Shown in pieces: positions 1 to 12,500 of a stretch of DNA of 64,000 nucleotides (position 1 is the first letter of the stretch; every line of letters begins with the position of its first letter). The translations under genes were made by a program, and so were the position numbers. Source of the DNA: Harmonia axyridis (taxonomy: Eukaryota > Arthropoda > Insecta > Coleoptera > Coccinellidae); NCBI RefSeq assembly GCF_914767665.1, contig NC_059505.1, forward strand, positions 35,957,506 through 36,021,505. Direction: 5' to 3'. The notes under the pieces are model-generated. The model did no database searches. It worked only from the letters and a program-made list of their open reading frames with translations, and was not told where the DNA came from.

Positions 1-494
1 AATGTATATCTATTAGTTGAAAAAGTCTGTAATTTTTGTCTGTCTTTTTTTATTATTCATCTTGAGACAAATGTGAGCCCAAATTTTCCTCAAGTGGAGG
101 ACATCAATATAATCCGTACCATTTTCCTGCTCTAAATAGTGCATCTGAGCATTTGCGAATCTCAACGCGTCTTCGGCAGAAACTGTGTTTTCCTGCGTGG
201 AAAATTCTTCAACACTTTCATCGTCTGTATCCATACATTGGTTAGGTTGGGAGAAATTTGATGCGGTTTCTGAATCGTCCAGTATCTGATAACCGGGTTC
301 ATTTAAATCCGAATTTAGCCATTCTTCAACATCATCGACTGAAACATTATCGAATTCTATCAAATTATTACTATGACGCATGCGTAATGAAGTGAATCCC
401 GAATGCTCGTGGGAACGGATGAGTGAAAATATCGACGAGCACGGATTACAGAGTAAAACGGATAATAGGAGAACGGATAATCGAGGTTCTACTG
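1..494 (-). mobile_element. Tigger/pogo-type deletion derivative, left end outside window
   Basis: The right terminus reads, on the minus strand, CAGTAGAACCTCGATTATCC, followed on the + strand by TA (495-496). This resembles the Tigger ends at 37476/39708 (both start CAGTnGAACCTC). Between the terminus and the C-terminal coding fragment there is no room for a DNA-binding or catalytic domain, so the element is internally deleted. Confidence 0.75.
13..381 (-). pseudogene. Tigger-like transposase C-terminal fragment with PIP-box tail
   Basis: An open frame of 122 codons ends KKRQTKITDFFN. Acidic spacers and the final QTKITDFF are typical of the C-terminus of Tigger/jerky-type transposases. The tail fits the PCNA-interacting (PIP) pattern Q-x-x-hydrophobic-x-x-F-F. 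The helix-turn-helix and DDE domains are missing, so it is a remnant rather than an active gene. Confidence 0.7.
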
Positions 495-496
495 TA

Positions 497-646
497 TGTG
501 GATCTATCTATGGATCTCTTAGATCTACATATGGATCTCTTAGATCTACCTATGGATATCTTAGATCTACCTATGGATCTCTTAGATCTACCTATGAATC
601 TCTTAGATCTACCTATGATCTCTTAGATCTACCTATGGATCTCTGC
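497..646. repeat. 21-bp tandem repeat, about seven units
   Basis: Units of the form ATCTCTTAGATCTACCTATGG repeat in direct order with single-base changes and one unit short by a base. The array begins immediately beside the Tigger terminus. The repeat stays open in two + strand frames by virtue of its 21-nt period; I do not regard it as coding. Confidence 0.85.
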
Positions 647-650
647 TTGC

Positions 651-930
651 ATACTAGATATCGTTATATGCTTTTACATCAGTGGCGGAGATAATAAAAT
701 AATTCTCGATATTTCTCACACTTTTCTCAATCTATACTGAAAAAATGTTATACAGACATTTGAAAATGATCTAACAGTCTATGTCCGCACTGAATTCGCA
801 GATTTATATAGCTTACTAGCTGGATAGATCTCTCAGCTATGATCATCTTCTCGATCTACTAGATATCGTAAATCAGTGGCGGCGATAATAAAATTAGACT
901 TTTCCCTCACTTGTCTCAATCTCCCCGGAA
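651..930. repeat. Imperfect duplicated segment of about 75 bp
   Basis: ACTAGATATCGT, then CAGTGGCGG(A/C)GATAATAAAAT, then CTCAC...TCTCAATCT occur at about 651-735 and again at about 858-925 with short indels. Both copies flank AGATCTCTC-rich sequence related to the tandem array. Confidence 0.6.
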
Positions 931-1490
931 TTCCTAGGAGAAAAATGGCCGCTAGCCTCACAAGACGAGCCGCCGGTGTGAGAAATGACAAATACTCAAT
1001 TCCGAATCGCTAGCGCATTACGGAGTAGTAGCGTAGGAACATAAAACATCGCGGTTGCCGGAATTAGAAGTTCTATTATCCAAGATCTATCCTAGCGTGT
1101 AATTTCGTTAAGTTGAGGATTGGAGATGCGGTTGATTGAAGTGCCAATAGATCTCCCTTTGATGTTCGCAGCCATCGATCGCGGGCCCGCCGGCGATAAA
1201 GCTGATTAAACTCTTGTAAACCCCCATAAATCGGGGATCTTCGCGCTGGAGATTTTGGGCGAAACTTCGGGTTCGGGCCCGGGGCGGTCCCTAGAGGGGG
1301 GTTGTAGGAGTAGAAGATGTGGGAGGGTGAACATATTTGGAATTCATTTTTTTTTGTAGTTAGGGTAAAAGTGCTGAGTATCCTTTTATGCATTAGTATA
1401 AGGGAGAGTTATGGCTTTTTCACCACTACTGATGTAGTAAGTTGTCTGTCACGACATTGTTTTGACTGAAGTAGCTATACACACTTATAC
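931..1490. other. GC-rich unique stretch, no gene recognised
   Basis: This stretch is markedly richer in G+C than its surroundings, especially at 1130-1310 (runs such as CGCGGGCCCGCCGGCG). No open frame here has a recognisable domain or splice context. It could be a regulatory island or the region of an upstream exon; I see no proof of either. Confidence 0.4.
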
Positions 1491-1493
1491 AGG

Positions 1494-1720
1494 GTATCCC
1501 AACGTAAATTTGATTCCCCCAGAACGAAGATTAAAAAAAACAGGTCAACTTCTGTTTTGAGGGGACAAATTTCAAACATGAGTTTAGTCCGGAAAAACCA
1601 CCCCCATGAAGATGGCATCAACCCCTAACATTTTTTGAACAGGGAAGAGATGCCAAGTTTTGGATACTTTGAAAGTTATGTAGGTACAGTGCATCCCATT
1701 TTGGGTGAGACAGCCAGGTT
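1494..1720. repeat. ACAGGGT-type repeat end, diverged
   Basis: It starts TATACAGGGTATCCC and continues through TTTTGAGGGGACAAATTTCAA and ACAGGGAAGA. The order resembles one arm of the foldback at 29102-29777, but diverged. A second arm is not evident. The stretch 1721-2735 holds another ACAGGGTG motif near 1835 and otherwise nothing I recognise. Confidence 0.45.
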
Positions 1721-2735
1721 TCTCGCTTGTTATTTAAGATAGAGCCTTGCGGTTTTCACGTTCCTGTCCTACTTTTTCTTGAAACTCAAGTTGGTCTAAT
1801 CAGATTTTGCATAACTGTTTCTGTTCAAGAGATACAGGGTGATTTTGGAAATTGATATTTTTCGGACCACTCCTTTATCTCCGAAGTTATTAGAAATAAT
1901 GCTGAGGTAGAAACTACGTCTGAATCAGAATTCTGCGTAGAATCCAGTGGCGTACTCAATATTTTTGTCGGGGTATGGTTTTGAAGATTCAACACAAAAC
2001 TATATTTTTTTCAATGGAACACCATGTATATCAGCACTTCGTTGAATTCGTTATTTTTTTTCCCTTCAAAATGATGTATGATACTATGTAGGTAGGATGT
2101 TCAGAAATGTTAGAATGTCAGAAATTTTTTAATTTCCGGTTTTTTACCTTGGATGAGAAGTTTCATATTTCACAAGAATTTCTCCACTTTCAATGCTGAA
2201 AATGATTTTAACCTCAATTCACTGAGAACCTTTCTGTTCATAGCAAATAAAATCGCAGACCTTGCACCTCCAACGCTCTTTTGAAACGATAAAGGCATGA
2301 TTCAAAGATTTTTCGTAGAAGCGGTTCCTTATTCTACCGATCTTTCCACCTTTCAGTCTGGTTCGATTTGTTGAGGCAGCCAATGAGCAGCACAATGTCA
2401 AAAGGAAATTACGTTGTGAGTTTATCGAAACTTTTGATCTAACTACGTCTTGTGCTTCCCTTTTCGAGGTTCGATTCGGGTTTCAACACGAGAACGAGAA
2501 TTAACCACTAGATATTACACCCCATGGAAGCAAATTCAATATTCTTGGCTACGATCTTACACAAGGTAAACGATAAGTGAATTATATGGTGACTGTAACA
2601 ATAATGTATAATATCCCTCAAATGATCTCGAAGTTTGTTATAAAATAATTGAAATTATCTCCGTTTGGTGATATTATAACCTCTTAAGAGATCTATAATA
2701 AAATAAAGTAGGAGAAACTCTGTATCTGGTCTGTT

Positions 2736-3000
2736 CAGGGTGGGCAAATTTCGATGTTTTAGCACTACATCTTTTGAACCCATTCTTGTTCTCTTTTTCT
2801 GAGAAACTAACAAGAGTAGTATTCATTTTTGGGCACCTCTTTTTGTTTTCGGATTATAAGAGAAAAATGGAAAAATGGCAAAATCGAAATTTATATCTCC
2901 GCTAATACTGATGATAGAGCTCTGAAATTAAAAAAATTATACAGGCAATTTTTTATGTAGAATCCAGTGGCTTGCTCTTATTTTCAGTGGAAAAACTAGA
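2736..3000. repeat. Dispersed repeat shared with 28527-28800
   Basis: CAGGGTGGGCAAATTTCGAT, TTTTAGCA, TTCTGAGAAACTAA, TATTCATTTTTGG and TCTCCGCTAATAC occur in the same order here and at 28530. The copies differ by many substitutions, so they are old. No coding potential. 3001-3359 is plain intron or upstream sequence. Confidence 0.7.
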
Positions 3001-3359
3001 TTTCTGTGCCATTTTTTGAGGGCTTAATGTTCACTTCAGAATCATGAAAAACTCGAGAAACCTATAGAAAAAATGAGAAAAGTACTAAAGTAAAGCCAGC
3101 AGTTTATCAGCCCTAGGTCCTTCATTGGCTAATTGCTTCCTTGGAGACCACATATGCATATGCTTTCATGTAGTTTCCAAGTTCGAGTTAGTGGTATCCT
3201 CATTTTGATGAAACATCTGTCGATGACATACAAACGATTGCAGACAGATTTGCCAACTTAACGAAAAACAATCGACAATCTCTTTCCAGTTCGTTTCTGA
3301 TGAAACATGTCTATCAAATTCATAATTCAACAGAGTTTGATCACAAAATTTTGTTGCAG

Positions 3360-3501
3360 GTGGATGTTACTTCCCTGAGAAATGGGAAGGAACATGGTTT
3401 CAGTCTGGCATTAGACAACCCGTCATCATAGAAAGTTCCAGGATTAGTAGCAAAGGACGCTGTCTAGGTTCCGAAGGAGACAAATTCTTGGTTGTTGATG
3501 A
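3360..3501 (+). CDS. Exon A of the two-module gene (first visible)
   Basis: The acceptor is ttgttgcag at 3351-3359 and the donor is GTAAGT at 3502. The exon enters with two bases of a split codon and leaves with two (phase 2). It encodes GCYFPEKWEGTWFQSG followed by a stretch ending GDKFLVVD. The Cys-x-Phe-Pro start and the WFQSG motif mark the N-terminal domain (DUF7044-like by memory). About 47 codons. Confidence 0.9.
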
Positions 3502-6500
3502 GTAAGTTAATCTAAAATATTATCATCAGTTAGTTAAACATTAATTTAATCATGGTTAGGATAAACCTCTAGATAATGGTGAAAAAACATCAAATTTGAG
3601 ACATTGAGTGACTACCTTTTCTGGGAACCTCACAACTAGTTCAGGAGCTTATCGAACCTACTCTTCAAATGAATTTATGAAATTCATTCAAATATTAATG
3701 AACGAACTCGCGAAAGCGTATCATTTGACCTGAATGTTTTTCTGTAATTTTTTTAAGAAGTTCTAAAAATTAAATTGACCCGCTTTGTAAAGTTGGTGTA
3801 AACGTAATACATTGTTATTGGGTGAAATTGCTTCATATGACCTCATATGTCATTTTCAGTAAGCAAATTTTGTCCCTAACATGAACTATCAAATTTGACA
3901 AGAAGCGCGCGGAAATGAAATCATATCAGTGATGCGATATTTCACTCAATTCGCGAGTTTCTCCACAAATAACGCTCTTCTTATGTCCCATAGTGAATCA
4001 ACGTTTCATATTAACTCAAAATATATTGAAATAAACACCTGAATATATCAGAAGTTCAGAAAACAAACTTAAAGCGCGCCAAACGACGTGAAACAACGAA
4101 TGACAAGAGGAAAGCAAAAGTTGCCAAACCTTGGATTTCAGCAGGTGGATACAGAAAATACTAAATATTCTGCTTATTAGAAATTCGACAATTAGGAAAT
4201 TTATCGGATTTCAATTATTCAAATTTGTATATTTGATCAGGAATCACTCAAATAAATATATTTCATGCAATATAATATACATTCATAACGATATAGTAAA
4301 ATTGTGGATTTGAAAATATATCACAATCCGACAACGTGATGTAACCATGTTAGGGACATGTAAAAATTGCGTATACTCCCTCTATCTATGTTTATTACTC
4401 TATGCATATCACACAAAATGACAAAATAGGGATGATGCGTCATATAATAAAAACAAATTAAATTAGGTTTTCCACATTAAAGGCCGTTTTTTAAATACTA
4501 AAATAGCATTTTCATTATCTTATTTCTCGAATTCAATGTAATAAAATTGATTTAAATTGTGTTAATTCTTATCGACTAGCACGTGACTGCGAACATATCA
4601 GCAGATATCAGTTCAGGTTGACAGATCGTTAACACGTGGTGACCATAGATAAACTAGTTCGTTTGTTTATGCTGGTGACTTTTATGCAGTGACGTCACCA
4701 TAATACCATGACAGAATGCAGCGTTTCAGCGGGAATTTTCAAAACTTTTTTCATTTGCGTATATTTTTTTGATACTTTATATTTTTCCATGATTTATTAG
4801 GGGCTCATCTACAAATTAAAAGCAATTTCAAAATATAGGCAACATCCCTATTTGAATGGTTGTTAGAACTGTCAAAAATTTTCAGTTAAACAATACCAAA
4901 ACACCTAGATCGAAAATACCAGAATCACCCCATCTCATGAAAATATCGAATTCTATTACATCCCCCTCTATGACAAACTCATCTACATGTGGCCTGCAAG
5001 CTTATATACATAGAAGAAGAATATTTCAATTTATACCGCAGTGCCCCCGGAGAATCCTAAATAGGGGATGATAATACATTGCCAACAAAAATACGTGTCT
5101 TTCAGGGAAAAAGTGATATCCTCACCCCCAGCTGGATCCAGGCCAATTGTTGCCAAATTCGCGGCTACTAGCTCGTCAGGATACGCAGTCAATAAGCCGC
5201 TCAAGTGAATTCTGTTTCGTGATGTGAATGTTTCCACCCCTAAGACGAGGGGGAAGATATAGAACGGGGTTTAGACAAGGGCGATTGACTGGAAATATGA
5301 CGTCGATCTCGAATACCATCGGAATGGGGGTGCTTCTTAGTTTTTCGTAGAGGAATTTGTAGTATTTGTTTGGTAAATATCGGTGTTTGAGATTATTCTT
5401 AGGGCCCCTAACCTAATGTATCACTTCATTTAATAAGTCCTTTGTCATGTGCCATTAACATTCCTCTCATCGCAAAAAATTGGTAACATAGATAGAGGGA
5501 GCATATGCCATTTTCAGTAAGCAAATTCTGTCCCCAACATGAACTTTCAAATTTGACAGGAAGCGCGCGGAAATGAAAACATATCAGTGATACGATATTT
5601 CACTCACTTTGCGAGTTTCTCCAAAAAGAACGCACTTCTTATGTCCCATAGTGAATCAACGTTTCACATTAACCCAAAATGTATCGAAATAAATACCTAA
5701 ATAAATCAGAAATTCTGAAAACAAACTTCAAGCGCGCCAAACGACGTGAAACCACCGATGATACTAGGAGAGCAAAAGTTGCCAAACCATGGATTTTAGC
5801 AGGTAGATACAAGAAATAATAAATATTCTGCTTATTATAAATTCTACAAATAGAAAAAATATCGGATTCCAAATATTAAAATTTGCATATTTAATCGGGA
5901 ATCACTCAAATAAATATATCTCATTCAATATAATATACATTCATAACGATATAGTAAAATTGTGGATTTGAAAATATATCACAATCCGACAACGTAATCT
6001 AACCATGTTGGGGACATGTAAAATTTACCTTCCTCTATCTATTTTTATGACTCTATGGTGGAGACAAACGGTCATCTAACAATTATAGACCGATATTATC
6101 ATCGATTTTCGAAAATAATGAAGACCATCTTAAAGAAGCAATAGATCGATTTCTTGGAACGGAATAACTTGTTATCGGAAAATCAATACTGATATAGAAA
6201 CAGGAAATCTAGTATATAGAAATTGATAGCGATCAATGAACGAGTGGCAAAGGCGTAAGATGATGGGAAAAGGCTCGAACTTACACTCTCCGATTTTTAC
6301 ATAGGCGTACAACTCTGCTTTCGCCGTTTTTTTCCGAAATTCTAGATTTAATTGTAAAAAACTGGTTATACATTCATGATTCAAAGTATTGTTCATCGCT
6401 GGTCACTACTTCCTCCCATCTTTCGGGCAGCGTAAAATCCCAGGTTAAAAAAAACTGTTCATCTTTTGAAGCGATCCACGAATCGATCCAATTTTTTACT

Positions 6501-9500
6501 TCTTCATAAGACCGGAAATGCTGATCAGCCAGGCCGTGTGCCATTGATCGAAATGAGTGATAATCCGAGGGAGCAACTTCCAGAAAATACTGCGGATACA
6601 ACGTTTCCAAGTATGTCTTGACCACTTTCGCAACATGGGGTCGAGCATTGTCATGCTGTAAAATCCCTTCATCATGTTTCTTGTTATATTGCGGCAGTTT
6701 GTCTTTCAATGCTCGGTTCAAACGCATTAATTGCATTTGATAACGATCGCCTGTGATTGTTTCAATCGGTTTTAACAACTCATAATACACTACGCCGAGC
6801 TGATCTCACCAAATACAGACAGCGCGATATTTTTTGGGGGTAAAGGACTTCTTCGAATCCTTAAACATTTTTGTAGCGCGGCGCCGCTGGTGGATTCTAA
6901 CATATGAAACGTATTCTTTGTTCACAAAAGTTTATAAAATGAGTTCATAAACGAAAAATTCATATTGGAATCCATCAGCGGCTCACTAAATTACATCTTG
7001 GCATAAAATGACGAAACACCTTATATGACTAATACAATTTAATTTGTCCTTTCACGCCAATATTATGAAATTAATAGAGTCATGTTCTGTTTCAGCAAAA
7101 GGGCTTGTTATCGTTGTGTGGTGATTCACGAGAAGCACGCTAACGTCCTACAGTACAAAGAAAGTGAGTATTATATGAATAATATATATATCGTTCGATG
7201 CTATATTTATCACAGAAATAGATTGGAAGGGCGTAACATAATATTTTTTGGCGAAAAGGTCATACTTAATACAAACCTATGTTTTGGTCGTTTTATATTT
7301 CAGGTTGTTGGAGGTGGGTCCATTATTAACGGAAATAAACCTTTGAAATCGTTATTAGAATTATAGGTTGCTTTGTAGATGATAATAACTGTCTAGAATA
7401 TGTACCCCTCAAAGTCTCTTAAAGAATTACTAGTATTCGTCTTTAAAATATTAATTTTTTCATCAGATCGTCGAATAAACGGAAATATATTGACAAAGAA
7501 ACTACAACACCCAGAAGGAGCTGTTCAAATTTTAATTCTTTTGTTGTATAACATAGTATAGCAAGGAGTAAATGATTGAAATTTCGAGAAAAAAACGAAG
7601 GGTTTACAATTTACAATGAAGACATAAGGTGACCTATTTGCATGTGCAATAGCACCTCATACCATTACGCCTACTGTCCGGTGTACATGACACTCAACAT
7701 CAAACTGAGGTCTTTCTCCCCGACCTCGTCTAGCCCTTCTTCGGCCATCATGTGCACCCAAGGAGATTCGAGATTCATCAGAAAAGACGACCTGATGCCA
7801 TTCCACATTCCAATGTTGACGTTCTCTGCACCACTGTAATCGTTGCCGGCGATGCTCAACCGTCAGAGGTAATACAAGATGGGGTCGATAATGCTGCAGT
7901 CCAAAAGACCTTATCCGGCGGTAAACCGTTCAGACAGTTTCATGATGGCCTTGTTCTCCTAATCACACATCAGTCGAAGTTCGAGTTGTCGCACATCGGT
8001 CTTTGATGGCCATAAGTCGATCTTGAACTTCATTTGTGCCCTTTCGACGTCTGGTGCCTACTCTTCTTCGATTTTGGGTATTTTAAAACCACGTTTGTCA
8101 ACATCTCATAAAAGTAGTTGGATTTCTAGATTTCTCTACTATCTTCTTCAGGTGCAACCTCCTCTCAAAATGGCTACCTTCATCTTTGATACTGCAGCCC
8201 TACTATAGATGATCTATTACCATTGCATCGTAGACATCTCAGGCTGATTTGAATACAATATTGTTAAACGGATCAACCATAATAGTATAGTCATTATAGT
8301 ACTTTTTTGCAAGAGTTTATACAAAACGTTCCACATTGTCTTCACCGTTCCTTCTTTATATTCGGTCCCGTCTTTCTTCATCATATTGACCGGCCAATCT
8401 TTTAGTATCAACGTCAATTCTTCTAAGCTCCAATGTTCATTCAATTCATATTCTCATTCACAGCAAAAATCCATACATATTCCCAAAAAATATTTGTGAC
8501 TCTATGTTGTATTACTGGGAATTCTCTTTGATTAGCGCATTTATACTTTGAACAGACGCATTTCCAAAACGTGATGTTTTGAAGTTGTCAAACTCAACTT
8601 CAACGAAAATTCACATTGGGAAAGTATCGCTTACAACAGAGCTGTAGCTCTCTTTTTTTTTCTGATGCTGCATAAGATTTTCCCATTTATCCTGTGGAAA
8701 TAATAAATTTCAAAGGAAAATATAAGGTTCCTCATATTCAATTGAATTAATTGCCTGAATGGATATTGGTCTCGGCCTTCCAGTGCTAGACGTCTACAGC
8801 AACTAGCAAAATGTTGTATTTTCGCTGATAAATCTTAAAATTCGTCCAGACATCATTTCCAGTGCAGTATTTCACAGAGGAAGACTTCAGTCAGCTAATG
8901 GCCAGTTTTTGTACTCTTATGATGGACCGTTACAACTATTTATAACCGACCTTTGTCTTCAGATCGGTATAGGTCCCTTAGAATTATAAATGTTTTCCCA
9001 AAGAAGCAATAGCTCCAGATCAAATTGAAAATTATTGCCCTTGTGCATCTTTAGTAGTCATAAATCGACTGTAATGGCACAGTAAAGGATTTATGGCACC
9101 ATTGCTTCTGCAGAAGAATGTCGCGTCATTACTGAAGATTTGAAAATATTGTTGGTGTTGTTATGCTCTCGCGGTGTGATTATTGACAATATAAATTCAT
9201 TTGAGGACCTCGTGAAACAAGATGCCAAACCTCTTTCATTATTTTATGCGCATTATTTTGGAAATTATGATGCGTTTTATTATCGTTCTATTTGAGGGTA
9301 ATGGGTGGAGAGGTTATGTTATTTTTGCATTCGTTCGTCTGACTGTCTGTCTGTCTGCTGATGAAACATGATATTTTATGAGATTAGAACAAGTTTCATA
9401 ATTTCTTTGTTTTTACTGTCAATGAAATTGGATATTGACAAATTTAGGATTACATTGTGTAAACGTGCAGTTCATTTAAAGTTTATCTTCAGACATTGAA

Positions 9501-12500
9501 GGCTCCACAAATGATACAAAAGTATTGTATGTGAAAGGTTTAATATTCGGTAAATACGAAAAAACTTTTTTGACGATTATGCAAATGACTAGAATTTCAG
9601 GTATCATACTAACTGACAAAGAAAGTGTAACACCTAAAAAGCGTGTTTTTTAGAGCTATAGAACTTTAAATTGCAATAAAACAACGGTGGATTATTCGAT
9701 TCACATGAATTTTATTTATCCGCAAGATAATCTTGTGGCATTACATTTTAAATATGATTTCTGGCATATGGCCACGGCTGGCTCGGATATAGTCCAATCT
9801 GGACGTCCAATTTTCGATGACTTTTTCCAACATTTGTGGCCGTATATCGGCAATAACACGGCGAATGTTGTCTTCCAAATGGTCAAGGGTTTGTGGCTTA
9901 TCCGCATAGACCAATGACTTTACATAGCCACAGAAAGTAAAATGTGTTAAATCACAAGATCTTGGAGGCCAATTCACAGGTCCAAAACGTGAAATTAGGC
10001 GGTCACCAAACGTGTCTTTCAATAAATCGATTGTGGCACGAGCTGTGTGACATTTTGCGCCGTATTGTTGGAACCACAGCTCCTGGACATCATGGTTGTT
10101 CAATTCAGGAATGGAAAAGTTAGTAATCATGGCTCTATACCGATCACCATTGACTGTCACGTTCTGGCCATCATCGTTTTTGAAGAAGTACGGACCAATG
10201 ATTCCACCAGCCCATAAAGCGGACCAAACAGTCAGTTTTTCTGGATGTAACGGTGTTTCGACATACACTTGAGGATTAGCTTCACTCCAAATGCGGCAGT
10301 TTTGTTTGTTGACGTAGCCATTCAATTGATTTAAAGTTACCTAGCCTTTTAAAAAAATCTGAAATTGAAAGGATAGCTTGGAAACAACCATGAAATTTAT
10401 AAATTGGACAAGTTTTCATCAAGTGATCAACAGTTTCTTCTACACCACACTCACATAGTGGGCTTTCCATAGAATGCCATTTGAAGAACATACTATTGCG
10501 ACTACCATGACCAGTCTTAAGTCGATTTAAAATATACCAAATTTTCCTAGGAAGATTGAAACCTAGAACTTTCTCTGAAGGATCAACGATTAGACTTTTG
10601 TTGAAGACATTGAAAGATAGTAGATAGTGTTTGCTTTGTATTCGATTATTTCGAAAACGGTACATTTAAAAAAAAAAAAAAAAATTAGTGGCCTAGATTT
10701 TAAATAGAAAAAGAATCATTGCATCCCAGTATCCAAGCTACTGGATGATTTTGACAGCATATTACCTCATTCAAAACACTACATTATCTCGAAAACGAGG
10801 GATGGTAGGATATAAGTTGATATGAACTCTTTTCATAAAAAAATTGCGTTATTCGACGCCAAAGCTATTGAACCAAAATCCGGACCATCCTGTATACAAA
10901 TATGGCGGAAAAATTATAGGTTAGATGAAACGAAAATGTTTGATATGGAAGTAATAAACCTTTGTGTAAAAATTGCAGCGCTTTTCCACGGCTCACAATG
11001 AACTCCTTTCAGGGCAGGGACGGGGATCCTAAAAAAAATAAAAAAAAATCGCGTATATTATAGAGGGGAGAGTGGAACACTTGAAGAGACTTGAAGCTTG
11101 CGTTGAATAGCGGCCAGTGGAGCTTTTGCCATTCAACGAATATTAAAGAAGATGAAATACAAAGGACATGGCGGAGCTTCATCATCTGCAGATCTCGACG
11201 GGACAAAAAAGAGCGTTTTCAAAGAAAGTTAACAAGGAAGTCCTTTGAGGAAATATCGTCATATCAATACCTCGGGAACAAACGAACGGTATTTACGGGG
11301 TGTGAACATTTTATTCGGAGAGTAAAAGTCTTCACAGGTTGGGATGAACTTGCATCAGTTTTGTATGACCTGAATTAGCCGATATTACGTGTTATTTTAA
11401 TTTCCACTTTTTCATTATTTCAATGAAAATTGTTTCGCTACACAGAAGTTCTTATAGAATTCGTACATTCTAAATTATAAGTTATTGAAAATGTAAGAAA
11501 CCTGAAGAAGCTTCTGTTTTATGGTTGTTATTTACATAATAAAGAAATGACGACCAAGTCAATCAAATACTAAAAAATATGAATTATTCGTTTTCACGCA
11601 ATCTTGTTTATGCTATGAATCGAGGAATATTGATTCTGTTGCATTGTGATTTGGTAGTTGTAAAAGGATTACACGAAGGTTTATGCAGAATTTTTTGAGG
11701 ATCGTTTTACTAACGGGTGTTTTTTTTCGAGGTATATAACTTTAAGTTGGCATTACTGTTCAAGATGGCCACCGATTTAACAGCTGATTTATTCTCAGTT
11801 TGGTTTGGCAATTCATCATGAATAGACTCACGCCTGAACAACGCTTGCAAATAGTGCAATTTTATTTCGAAAATAATGGTTCTGTGCGGAATACGTATAT
11901 CGCGCACTACGTCCATTTTATTTTGTTTAGCGATGAAGCGCACTTCTGGTTGAATGGCTACGTCAACAAACAAAACTGCCGTATTTGGAGTGAAGCTAAT
12001 CCTCAAGTGTATGTCGAAACACCGTTACATCCAGAAAAACTGACTTTTTGGTGCGCTTTATGGGCTGGTGGAATCATTGGTCCGTACTTCTTCAAAAACA
12101 ATGATGGCCAGAACGTTACAGTCAATGGTGATCGGTATAGAGCCATGATTACTAACTTTTTCATTCCTGAATTGAACAACCATGATGTCCAGGAGCTGTG
12201 GTTCCAACAAGACGGCGTATCACGTCACACAGCTCGTGCCACAATCGATTTATTGAAAGACACGTTTGGTGACCGCCTAATTTTACGATTTGGACCTGTG
12301 AATTGGCCTTCAAGATCTTGTGATTTAACACCGCTAGACTACTTTCTGTGAGGCTATGTAAAGTCATTGGTCTATGCGGATAAGCCACAAACCCTTGACC
12401 ATTTGGAAGACAACATTCGCCGTGGTATTGCCGATATACGACCACAAATGTTGGAAAAAGTTATCGAAAATTGGACGTCCAGATTGGACTACATCCGAGC

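Noticed and set aside
497..646. Spaced repeats as a CRISPR array
   Set aside because: Units are contiguous with no unique spacers and the DNA is eukaryotic.
380..694. Open frames through the 21-bp tandem repeat (repeating leucine/arginine peptides)
   Set aside because: Openness follows from a period divisible by three; no start context, domain or splice support.
3502..3507. Reading exon A through to TAA just after GATGAG as a stop codon
   Set aside because: GTAAGT is a strong donor and splicing to 7096 keeps a frame that continues through all later exons.
9330..9360. GTCT microsatellite
   Set aside because: Only four or so units; ordinary simple sequence.
10667..10685. A-run as the poly(A) tail of the adjacent LINE fragment
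   Set aside because: The LINE fragment is on the minus strand, so its 3' tail would be a T-run on the other side; this run is on the wrong end.
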